From assembly GCA_007378955.1 (NCBI GenBank), contig VMGY01000002.1:1-53965 (forward strand): DNA of 53,965 nucleotides. Reading direction: 5' to 3'. Positions 25,858 through 33,133 of this stretch are shown here, in pieces. The translations under genes and the position numbers were made by a program. Each line of letters starts with the position of its first letter. Within the stretch, counting starts at the first letter, position 1. The stretch is from Parcubacteria group bacterium Athens0714_12 (GTDB lineage Bacteria; Patescibacteriota; Patescibacteriia; UBA2591; VMGY01). Under the pieces are notes generated by a model, which worked only from the letters and a program-made list of their open reading frames with translations, did no database searches and was not told the DNA's origin.

Positions 25858-27210
25858 TTAAATACATTTTTTGACAGCTCGGCACACCTTTTTTACATCT
25901 TCAATATTGTTGTAGACGCAAAAACTCAACCGACAACTGGCGGGGGGGTTTAGTCCGTAATAATGATGCGCCAACGTCGCGCAATGACAGCCAGCCCTTG
26001 ATTCTACCCCTAATTTACTTAACTCCTCGGCAATTTTAAATGGACTTTTGTCTTTACAAGTAAAAGCAACTAAAGATGTTCTATTGACAGGATTTTTTGG
26101 GCCAAAAATATTTAATGACGGCATCTCTCCTAATAATCCCAATGCTTCTCTAATCAGAGTTTGCTCATGAGACTTTATATTTTCCATCGCTTTTTTTATG
26201 TCGGACGCTTCCAGTTGTTTATTGGCCAGAAAATATTTGCGTTTTCTCGGATTGATAGCAAAATCAATTAATAATCTGATGGCCTGGGCGGAAAGAATCG
26301 TCCCTAAAATATTTGGGGTACCGGCCGTAAACTTCCAAGGAAGTGAATTATAACTAACTTTTTCTTGACTAACCATTCCTTCGGCAATCATGTCGCCGCC
26401 ATAAAGAAACGGTCTCATTTTTTCAAGCAATCCTTCTTTGGCATACAAAGCCCCAACCCCAAAAGGCGCCAGCATTTTATGGAAAGACCAAACAAAGAAA
26501 TCCACGCCCAGCTCGTTAACATTAACAAAAGTATTGGGAACAACTTGAGCGCCATCAATTAAAAGATATGACCTTGTTTCTCCATTGGGCTGGATATAGC
26601 CGCTGGAATCGGCGATGGCTTTTATTTTTTTAATCGGATTGATTGTTCCTAAAAAATTTGACGCCCCGGTGCAACAAACCAATTTAGTTCTTTGGTCTAC
26701 CAAAGATTTTAGGTGATTCAGATCAAGAACGCCGGTCTCTTTATCAAATTTGGCAATTCGGCACTCTGTATTAACGCCGAATTTCGGCAATATTTCTTTG
26801 CATAATCCGTACCAAGGAACATAGTTTGAATTATGCTCCATGAAGGTTGTGACCACATTATCTCCATTTTTGAATTCAGTCATTAAAGAGTACATGACCG
26901 AATTAATTGCTTCTGTGGCGTTTCGGTATAAAACAATATTTTTTCGCGAAGTGGCGCCGATAAATTGCGCAATCGTGTCATAAGATGATTCAAACGCTTC
27001 GGTAGTTAATAGCGAAGAGCGGGACTGGCCCCGATGGACATTATCGTACTGAACGACAAGCTTTTTCAGCAATTCTAATAATTGGACAGGGACTTGCGTG
27101 CTCGCCGCGTTATTGGAAACTATTCTTCCGGCTTTTATTGCCGGAAAAAATTTTCTTATTTTTTTGGTGTCTATCATAAGTTGATTTTTGACCAGATTAA
27201 TAGTTTTCAT
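25858..27210 (-). CDS. Aminotransferase class V, SufS/Csd-like cysteine desulfurase
   Basis: A 450-residue PLP enzyme. The cofactor lysine is K245 in WSFHKMLAPFG; LLIDGAQVVP (about 216) gives the PLP-ring Asp and Gln; EHNSNYVPW (about 125) replaces the usual EHHAN. The catalytic-loop equivalent is RAGCHCATLAHHYYG (C410 matching the SufS Cys). Such enzymes take sulfur from cysteine to form a persulfide. The additional Cys at 408 and the clustered C426, C431, C443 and C449 are unusual. It is first in an operon with a DUF4395 protein, a kinase and a regulator rather than with SufB/C/D/U, so its role may differ from general Fe-S assembly. Confidence 0.88.
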   Translation of the reverse strand: MKTINLVKNQLMIDTKKIRKFFPAIKAGRIVSNNAASTQVPVQLLELLKKLVVQYDNVHRGQSRSSLLTTEAFESSYDTIAQFIGATSRKNIVLYRNATEAINSVMYSLMTEFKNGDNVVTTFMEHNSNYVPWYGLCKEILPKFGVNTECRIAKFDKETGVLDLNHLKSLVDQRTKLVCCTGASNFLGTINPIKKIKAIADSSGYIQPNGETRSYLLIDGAQVVPNTFVNVNELGVDFFVWSFHKMLAPFGVGALYAKEGLLEKMRPFLYGGDMIAEGMVSQEKVSYNSLPWKFTAGTPNILGTILSAQAIRLLIDFAINPRKRKYFLANKQLEASDIKKAMENIKSHEQTLIREALGLLGEMPSLNIFGPKNPVNRTSLVAFTCKDKSPFKIAEELSKLGVESRAGCHCATLAHHYYGLNPPASCRLSFCVYNNIEDVKKVCRAVKKCI

Positions 27211-27236
27211 TTTCCCGTGTGATGTATTTATTGTAT

Positions 27237-27265
27237 ATAATACATTCTTTTATTGTTTTTTACAA
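27237..27265 (-). promoter_or_regulatory. Probable promoter of the cysteine-desulfurase operon
   Basis: On the minus strand TTGTAA (27265-27260), a 17-base spacer and TATTAT (27242-27237), about 27 bases before the start codon. A TGTATT...AATACA inverted repeat overlaps the -10 region and could be an operator. Confidence 0.6.
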
Positions 27266-27468
27266 CAGAAACCAAAAATACCATAGGAAAACCTCTAAGG
27301 CCAAACTTCAGCGACTTTTAGATAGCTATTTAGAGCAGGATATTGAGTGAATTGAAATAAAAAGAAGCGCTTCTATTTTCGAGGCGCTCTTTGAGTGCAG
27401 TCCTTTTTTAAAAAGTCAATAAAAACGCCTTTCGGCATAGTTATAAGTTATTAGTTATAAGTTATTTT

Positions 27469-27545
27469 TGGTAGCGCCTAGGGGATTTGAACCCCTGATC
27501 TTCTGCCTGAGAAGCAGACGTCCTAGGCCACTAGACGAAGGCGCC
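27469..27545 (-). tRNA. tRNA-Glu, anticodon CTC
   Basis: A full cloverleaf is readable on the minus strand: acceptor GGCGCCT / AGGCGCT with a G1-U72 wobble, D arm GTCTAGTGGCCTAGGAC, anticodon stem TCTGC / GCAGA with loop TTCTCAG (anticodon CTC), five-base variable loop, and T arm AGGGG-TTCAAAT-CCCCT. CCA is encoded (27471-27469). CTC reads GAG codons; the TTC isoacceptor must lie elsewhere. Confidence 0.95.
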
Positions 27546-27546
27546 G

Positions 27547-27643
27547 CGATTAACTCACAACTGACAACCTATAACTAAAAACTAATAAATTACAACCGAT
27601 AACTCATAACCTGCAACTGACAACTTAAACTGATAACTGGCAA
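27547..27643. repeat. Degenerate AACTGATAAC-type repeats beside the tRNA gene
   Basis: The spacer between the tRNA and murF is made of variations on AACTGACAAC / ATAACTCATAACC / AACTAATAAATTAC. A similar TTATAAGTTATTAG stretch flanks the other side of the tRNA (27439-27466). No gene or strong structure is seen. Confidence 0.5.
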
Positions 27644-28906
27644 TTAAAAATCTTGGCGGACTAATAACTCTTTGGCTTTCAATGGTTCTGCCATTAACTC
27701 TTTTGTGATCTTTTCCATTCTCGCGCCCTGCGAACCTTTGATTAAAATTATATCTCCTTCTTTTATTCTGTCTTGAGCAAATTTACCAGCTATTTTCAAA
27801 TCTGTAAAGCTGAAAATTTTATTCTCTTCCATGCCCGCTTCTTTCGCCCCTCTGGCAATATCGCGCGCCATTTCCCCTACCGTGATCAAAGTATCAGCTA
27901 TTTGAGCCGCTTTTTTGCCAACCTCTTTATGGCCTTCTTCGGTGTAATTTCCTAATTCCAGCATATCGCCCAAAATAATTATTTTTTTACCTTCACAAGA
28001 AATCTCTTTTAAACTTTCCAAAGCAGCAATCGCGGAAAAAGGCGAAGCATTATAAGTATCATCAATAATTAAGCTATTTTTTATTCCTTGAATTAAATTC
28101 ATTCTGCCTAATGGCGGCCTGTATCGCCCCAAAGCCTCGCTGATTTCCAATAAATTCATCTTGTAAATTATTCCGACGCAAGTACTCGCCAAAGCGGCGT
28201 AAACCTGTTGTTTGCCTAAAACATAAGGAAGAAAGACAGGCATTATTTTACCCTCGCTAATCAATTTGAAGTTAATTCCTTTTATTCCATTATGCTCGCT
28301 GATAACCGCTTCCGAAGCTCTGATATCAGCTCCTTCCGAAAAGCCAAATGTATGTATCTTGGCTTTTGTCTTACTTTTCATATTATAAACCAATTGGTCG
28401 TCTAAATTTAATATCGCGTGGGCGTCGCTTTTTAAATCATTGATTAAATTTTGTTTTTCTTCGGCGATTTTTTCAATTTGTTTAAAAAACTGCAAATGAA
28501 CTTTTCCCACGCTGGTAATAATAGCTATTTTACGCGGCACAAAAGAGGTTAAATATTTTATATCCCCTATTCTGTCTGCCGCCATTTCTAAAATCAAAAT
28601 TTCGGGATAATTTTTTTTCTTATTGATAATCAAATCCAAACCATGCAAAAAAATTTTTAACCAGCCGATTAATGATTTTTTAGCGCTCTCGCATCCTAAA
28701 ACGCTCAAAGGAACGCCTATTTCATTATTATAATTTTTAATGCTTCTCCCGACCTTATCGGAAAATTTGCTTTTAAGCACGGCGTAAATCGCCTCTTTGG
28801 TTGAGGTTTTCCCCACGCTGCCGGTAATGGCGATTATTTCCGGCTGATATTTTTTTAAAACTTTAATGGCTAAAATTTTTAAAATTATTTGAATAATTTT
28901 TTTCAT
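27644..28906 (-). CDS. murF: UDP-MurNAc-tripeptide--D-Ala-D-Ala ligase (MurF)
   Basis: A 420-residue Mur ligase that adds the terminal dipeptide to the peptidoglycan precursor. The ATP loop is ITGSVGKTSTKEAI (about 27-40), followed by NYNNEIGVPLSVL, EMAADRIGDIKYL, and the C-terminal DDTYNASPFSAIAALESL and LGDMLELGNYTEEGHKEVG blocks that mark MurF. The N-terminal UDP-binding domain is shortened to about 25 residues compared with MurF of about 450, so the substrate-binding part is reduced. It follows ftsI in the dcw-like cluster, with a palindrome-filled gap of 233 bases. Confidence 0.92.
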   Translation of the reverse strand: MKKIIQIILKILAIKVLKKYQPEIIAITGSVGKTSTKEAIYAVLKSKFSDKVGRSIKNYNNEIGVPLSVLGCESAKKSLIGWLKIFLHGLDLIINKKKNYPEILILEMAADRIGDIKYLTSFVPRKIAIITSVGKVHLQFFKQIEKIAEEKQNLINDLKSDAHAILNLDDQLVYNMKSKTKAKIHTFGFSEGADIRASEAVISEHNGIKGINFKLISEGKIMPVFLPYVLGKQQVYAALASTCVGIIYKMNLLEISEALGRYRPPLGRMNLIQGIKNSLIIDDTYNASPFSAIAALESLKEISCEGKKIIILGDMLELGNYTEEGHKEVGKKAAQIADTLITVGEMARDIARGAKEAGMEENKIFSFTDLKIAGKFAQDRIKEGDIILIKGSQGARMEKITKELMAEPLKAKELLVRQDF

Positions 28907-29016
28907 AATGTACGCGCGCTAATAAATTTTATCACTAAAACAATTTACTTCTCTTGAATTATGGAATTCTCAAAAAAGTGTCATTAATTTCCCGCGCTGC
29001 CATCGCGAGGAACAGC

Positions 29017-29130
29017 TGAATATATCGAGGTCGAACCTCAATATATTATCGAGGTCGAACCTCGATATTTTCCTCAATATATTATCAAGGTCGAACCTCG
29101 ATATTTTCCTCAACCTCGATATTTTCCTCA
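29017..29130. repeat. Tandem ATCGAGGTCGAACCTCGAT palindromes between ftsI and murF
   Basis: Three to four units of the palindrome TATCGAGGTCGAACCTCGATA, some with one mutated arm, are separated by ATTTTCCTCAATATATT. A related unit occurs at 46748-46791. The array fills most of the gap and can fold into several competing hairpins in the dcw mRNA. Confidence 0.85.
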
Positions 29131-29139
29131 GTATTTTAT

Positions 29140-30873
29140 TTATTTCTCCGGTGGAATTTGGTAATAGTTTAGCATAAACTCGGCTAATTTTCCAAATAAA
29201 GGAGCGGCGCTGCTTTCCGCCCAGGCAACATCTTTAGGGTTATCTATCTTAACCAGCATGGCAAATTTTGGGTCATCAACCGGCGCGAAACCGGCGAACG
29301 AACCAATATTTACGCCCTCCTCATAGCCGCGTCCATCTTTCTTGGGTACCTGCGCCGTGCCCGTCTTTCCCGCCACGTAATATCCTTTTACTCCGGCGTT
29401 TTTACCATGGCCATTCTCCACCACGCTCACCAACATTGCTCCTAAAGTGCTGGCTGTATTTGATGAAATAACCTCTCTGATCAATTTGGGCTTAATTTCT
29501 GAAATTTCTTCATTAGAATAAATTATTTTCTCCACTAAATAAGGTTTCATTAATTTTCCTTTGTTGGCAATCGCGGAAAAAGCGCTCACAACTTGCAATG
29601 GAGTAACGCTGATTCCTTGGCCGAAAGAAGCGGTAGCGGAATAAATTTCTTCTTTCTGGCTCAAGGAGTTTATATCTCCTTTACCTTCAACGGGAAGTTC
29701 TATGTCCGTAATTTTTCCAAAGCCGAATTTTTCCACATAATCTTTGAAAATTTTTACTCCGACTTGCCTAACCGCGAAAATAGCGCCGGTATTCAAAGAC
29801 TCTTCTAAAACTTTTATCATATTGACTGCGCCGTGTTCTTTTTTATCTGAATTTTCAATAGTATGCCCGTCTATTTTGACAAATCCCTCGTCTTGGTAAG
29901 TGGTTTGCGGCGTAACTTTTTTTTCTTCCAAAGCCGCCGCCATCGTGATGGCTTTAAAGATCGAACCGGGCTCATAAGTGTAAGAAATAGCCGGATTGGC
30001 AAATAAATTCAAATCTTTAATTTGCCCGTAATTATTAGGGTCAAAATCAGGATAATTGCAAAGGGCTAAAATCTTGCCGGTTTTCGGCTCCATAATAATA
30101 ACCGTTCCTCCGTCAGCGCCATGCTCTTGAACTGTATTTTTTAATTCTTCGCAAGTTTTATATTGGATTGTCCTTTCAAGGGTTAAAATTAAATCCGCCC
30201 CATTTTTTGCTTTTTCAAGATTATAATCCGAAAGAAAAATCAATGACCCTAAGGCGCTTCTTTTCGCCTCCAAGCTTCCCTTCTGTCCCGACAAAATTTT
30301 TTCATAATATTCTTCCAAGCCGTATTGCCCGGCCTTCCCATCGCCTTGATAGCCGATAAATCCGGTCAGCTGGCTGAAAAGATTTTTTTCCGGATAAAAT
30401 CTCTTTGTTTCCGGAATGAATTCTACGCCTTTTATTTTTAATGTTTTTATTTCTTCTACTTTTTCTTTAGCCACATAATGCTTTAAAATTTCATAAAAAT
30501 CATTTTCCTTGGACAATTTCGGCAAAATATCTTCTTTTGAAAGCTCTAAAATAGGCGCGATTGTTTCAGCTGTTTTTTCGGGTTCTTTAATATGAACCGG
30601 TACCGCAAAGACCAAATACAATTCAAGATTAGCGGCAATCGGATAAAGTTTTTCTTTTTTATCCTTAATAAATATTTTTCCGCGCGTCGGATAAAGCTCT
30701 TCGGAAAATTGCTGGCTCCCCGAAGCCAAAGCAATGTAAAAATTATGCTTTACAATCTGCAAATTAAACAAGCGGATAATTATCAAAGAATAAAAAATAA
30801 AAATCACTACGATAGGTAGTGTAAAACAATCTGAAATTTTTTTATTTTTCAGTTTTTTTTTATTAAAAATCAT
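29140..30873 (-). CDS. ftsI: Penicillin-binding protein transpeptidase, FtsI/PBP2 type
   Basis: A 577-residue class B PBP that cross-links septal peptidoglycan. One N-terminal membrane helix (about 17-37) is followed by the pedestal (PTRGKIFIKDKKEKLYPIA start) and the transpeptidase domain with the active-site SIFK at about 304-307, SLN at about 362-364 and KTGT at about 503-506. Context (mraZ, rsmH, an ftsL-like gene upstream, murF downstream) supports FtsI rather than elongation PBP2. There is no C-terminal PASTA domain. Confidence 0.94.
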   Translation of the reverse strand: MIFNKKKLKNKKISDCFTLPIVVIFIFYSLIIIRLFNLQIVKHNFYIALASGSQQFSEELYPTRGKIFIKDKKEKLYPIAANLELYLVFAVPVHIKEPEKTAETIAPILELSKEDILPKLSKENDFYEILKHYVAKEKVEEIKTLKIKGVEFIPETKRFYPEKNLFSQLTGFIGYQGDGKAGQYGLEEYYEKILSGQKGSLEAKRSALGSLIFLSDYNLEKAKNGADLILTLERTIQYKTCEELKNTVQEHGADGGTVIIMEPKTGKILALCNYPDFDPNNYGQIKDLNLFANPAISYTYEPGSIFKAITMAAALEEKKVTPQTTYQDEGFVKIDGHTIENSDKKEHGAVNMIKVLEESLNTGAIFAVRQVGVKIFKDYVEKFGFGKITDIELPVEGKGDINSLSQKEEIYSATASFGQGISVTPLQVVSAFSAIANKGKLMKPYLVEKIIYSNEEISEIKPKLIREVISSNTASTLGAMLVSVVENGHGKNAGVKGYYVAGKTGTAQVPKKDGRGYEEGVNIGSFAGFAPVDDPKFAMLVKIDNPKDVAWAESSAAPLFGKLAEFMLNYYQIPPEK

Positions 30874-30884
30874 CTAAATAAATT

Positions 30885-31066
30885 AGATCTGCTGCGTAAT
30901 AATTTTTCGTCGGGATCCTTCGCTTCACTCAGGACAGGCTCTGAAATTTTGGCTGCAAATTATTCAGAACTCCTCGCCTTATACTCTGTATAAAGCTTTG
31001 TCGTCCTTCATAATTTTCGCTCAAAATTTCAAGTTGCAGCAGAAAAGATTATTGCGCGGCAGGTCT
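30885..31066. repeat. MITE-like palindromic element, family B, copy 2
   Basis: A 182-bp element bounded by AGATCTGCTGCG and CGCGGCAGGTCT between the ftsL-like gene and ftsI. Its core matches copy 1 in the same orientation, but its two arms are exchanged relative to copy 1, and about 28 extra bases of another repeat (GGATCCTTCGCTTCACTC...) sit in the left arm. Confidence 0.85.
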
Positions 31067-31067
31067 A

Positions 31068-31430
31068 TCATCTGCGCGCTGTTACGGAAACTGACGAAGA
31101 GATATAATCCACTTGGCCGGCCTTCACCATATTTAATTCTTTTTTAAGCTTTTCTATGTTTGACAAAGATTGTAACTCGGTCACATTCATTTCTAAATTT
31201 TTATTTTTCTGCTCAATATCATTTATTTTATCTTCCAAGCTCTTAATTTCAAACCCCTTGATCGCCAAATCATTTATCTGGAATAGATAGGTTATTGCCA
31301 ATAAAAAAACTGTGATAAATAAAAACGCGGACATTTTATGCTTAAGATTCAAATTTTTTAAAAAACCTTTTTTCGCGGGATAATAATGTTTCTTTGTATT
31401 TTTCTTGGAAAAGACAAATAAAGGAGACAT
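31068..31430 (-). CDS. ftsL: FtsL/DivIC-like division protein
   Basis: A 120-residue bitopic protein with a basic cytoplasmic N terminus, one membrane helix (about 33-51) and a following coiled coil (about 60-105, KSLEDKINDIEQKNKNLEM), the layout of FtsL/DivIC. The family is poorly conserved, so the name rests on position between rsmH and ftsI. The stop TGA lies 2 bases beyond the end of the family B element; the C-terminal part VTARR is therefore adjacent to inserted sequence, and the original end of the gene may have been altered. Confidence 0.75.
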   Translation of the reverse strand: MSPLFVFSKKNTKKHYYPAKKGFLKNLNLKHKMSAFLFITVFLLAITYLFQINDLAIKGFEIKSLEDKINDIEQKNKNLEMNVTELQSLSNIEKLKKELNMVKAGQVDYISSSVSVTARR

Positions 31431-31457
31431 AAAATATAATTTAATTGATAATGGGAA

Positions 31458-32402
31458 TTATAATTTCTCCGCCACTCTTAGTTTGGCGCTTCTGCCGCGC
31501 GCGTTTTCTTCAACTTCCTCTAAGCTTGGCCTGATTGGCTTTTTGGTAATTATTTTCAGACCGCTTTTTTCTTTAAAAAATCTTTTGACTATTCTGTCTT
31601 CCAAAGAATGGAAGCTAATCACCGCCAATCTTCCTTCCGGCGCTAAAATTTCAATCGCCTGGGGCAAAACTTTCCTTAAAACGCCTAATTCGTCATTAAC
31701 CGCTATCCTTAAGGCCTGAAAAACTCTGGTGGCAAAATGAATTCTTGAATGCTGGAATCTGAAAGGAACCGCTTTTTTTATAACTTCAACTAATTGGTTA
31801 GTTGTTTTAATAAAATCTGTTTTTCTTGACTCTATGATTTTTCCCGCGATTCTTTTGCTGAATCTCTCTTCTCCATATTTTTCAAAAATTTCAGCCAACT
31901 CTTCTTCTTCGTATGAATTAATTATTTTTTCAGCCGTTAAATCATCATTTAAATCAAATCTCATATCCAATGGCTCATCCCTTAAAAATGAAAAACCTCG
32001 GCCGCTTTTTTCCAATAAATCAGAACTAAGCCCTAAATCCAGCAAGATACCGTTAACCCCGTTAGAAAGCCCCGTCCCCTGTGACTCTTTATTTTTAGAA
32101 AGAGCGGTTGAGTTTGAAGATCCGCCCTTTCTAACGGGGTTAACCGGAAAAAAATTATTTTTTTCAGCGATTAATTTTAAATTAGCGAAATTTTCTTGAA
32201 CTAAAATCAAATTCTTGATTCCTTGCAATCTTTTAATCGCTTCTTTATCCAAATCAATGCCTAAAACCTTTCCTTCAGGCTCTATTTTTTTTAAAATAGC
32301 TAAACTATGCCCGCCGCCGCCAAGAGTGCAATCAATAAAATTTTGATTGGCTCGCGGATTCAAATATTCAATTATCTCTTTCAAAAGAACTGGTTTATGC
32401 AT
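31458..32402 (-). CDS. rsmH: 16S rRNA (cytosine1402-N4)-methyltransferase RsmH
   Basis: A 314-residue SAM-dependent methyltransferase. FIDCTLGGGGHSLAIL (about 22-37) is the SAM loop, with GIDLDKEAI, GILLDLGLSS and RGFSFLRDEPLDMRFD following, and FHSLEDRIVKRFF near the end. Residues about 87-117 (from VNPVRKGG to GLSNGVN) do not belong to the family and are encoded by a palindromic repeat inserted in frame just before GILLDLG. The gene has its usual place between mraZ and ftsL. Confidence 0.96.
   Translation of the reverse strand: MHKPVLLKEIIEYLNPRANQNFIDCTLGGGGHSLAILKKIEPEGKVLGIDLDKEAIKRLQGIKNLILVQENFANLKLIAEKNNFFPVNPVRKGGSSNSTALSKNKESQGTGLSNGVNGILLDLGLSSDLLEKSGRGFSFLRDEPLDMRFDLNDDLTAEKIINSYEEEELAEIFEKYGEERFSKRIAGKIIESRKTDFIKTTNQLVEVIKKAVPFRFQHSRIHFATRVFQALRIAVNDELGVLRKVLPQAIEILAPEGRLAVISFHSLEDRIVKRFFKEKSGLKIITKKPIRPSLEEVEENARGRSAKLRVAEKL
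32052..32144 (-). repeat. Palindromic repeat inserted in frame in rsmH
   Basis: A perfect 18-bp inverted repeat (GTTAACCCCGTTAGAAAG at 32052-32069, complement at 32127-32144) bounds a 93-base insertion, an exact multiple of three. On the coding strand it reads from VNPVRKG to GTGLSNGV. I recognise this peptide pair as recurrent in Patescibacteria proteins. Confidence 0.85.
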
Positions 32403-32447
32403 TTTGTTGTTGGTTGTAAATTGTAGGTTGTTAGTTATTAGTTATCC

Positions 32448-32879
32448 CTAAGCGTTCATCTCTCCTAAAGTTTCGGCGATGTTTTCACTTTCTTCTTCCG
32501 CGCCTTGTTTATACTTTTCCCATTTTTCCTCATCCCAAATTTCCAAACGATTATACAAACCGGCAATCACTGCCTTCTTTTTTATGCCGGCGAATTTTCT
32601 TAAATAATCAGGCAAGATAACTCTTCCCTGTTTGTCTATTTCTATATCCATCGCGCCGGCTAACATAAATCTGGCAAATCCCCTGCTGTTAGATTTATTA
32701 ATTGGCAGCTTGGCTAATTTATCAGCCAATTTTTCCCACTCGCTTTGAGTGTATAAAAATAAACAATTATCCAATCCCTTAGTTACGACCGCGCCTTTTT
32801 CCAACTGATTGCGAAATTTGATTGGCACAGCCAATCTTCCTTTTTCATCAATATTGTGATGATATTCGCCGATGAACAT
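32448..32879 (-). CDS. mraZ: Transcriptional regulator MraZ
   Basis: The 143-residue protein has two SpoVT-AbrB-like MraZ domains: MFIGEYHHNIDEKGRLAVPIKFR at the start and AMDIEIDKQGRVILPDYLRKF in the middle, each ending in the DxxGR motif that binds DNA. MraZ controls the dcw operon in many bacteria by binding repeats upstream of its own gene, and matching GTGG boxes are present here (32976-33024). The C-terminal tail is acidic. Confidence 0.96.
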   Translation of the reverse strand: MFIGEYHHNIDEKGRLAVPIKFRNQLEKGAVVTKGLDNCLFLYTQSEWEKLADKLAKLPINKSNSRGFARFMLAGAMDIEIDKQGRVILPDYLRKFAGIKKKAVIAGLYNRLEIWDEEKWEKYKQGAEEESENIAETLGEMNA

Positions 32880-32975
32880 AAATTTTTCGAATTATTACAA
32901 ATTCTATATTTCTAATTAATTCGTGGAGATTCGTTCTAATTCGTAATAATTGACGAATGAGTTATGCACAATTTT

Positions 32976-33024
32976 CTCCACTTATCCCCACTTTTATCCA
33001 CCATAGTTTAATTATAAACCACTT
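32976..33024 (-). promoter_or_regulatory. Probable MraZ boxes upstream of mraZ
   Basis: On the minus strand, GTGG(A/G)-type boxes occur at 32976-32980, 32986-32990 and 32996-33000, exactly 10 bases apart, and a fourth (AAGTGG) at 33019-33024 inside the promoter spacer. Known MraZ operators are closely spaced GTGG/TGGG direct repeats. Some of these also resemble DnaA boxes (TTATCCCCA, TTATCCACC). Confidence 0.65.
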
Positions 33025-33039
33025 TACCCCATTGGTCAA
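33011..33039 (-). promoter_or_regulatory. Promoter of the mraZ-dcw operon
   Basis: On the minus strand TTGACC (33039-33034), a 17-base spacer and a perfect TATAAT (33016-33011), about 125 bases before the mraZ start. It is the strongest housekeeping promoter I see in the window. Confidence 0.88.
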
Positions 33040-33133
33040 CCATTACGCAAGTATGATTTTCCCTTTATTTAAAACAAAAAAACAAGGGCTAACCTTGTTA
33101 TGTGTATTATTTGTGGATAACTTAAGTCTTTGT

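Noticed and set aside
32940-33125. Origin of replication
   Set aside because: DnaA-box-like sequences are present, but most coincide with MraZ-type boxes, there is no dnaA or dnaN nearby, and no skew data can be computed here. Kept only as part of a finding.
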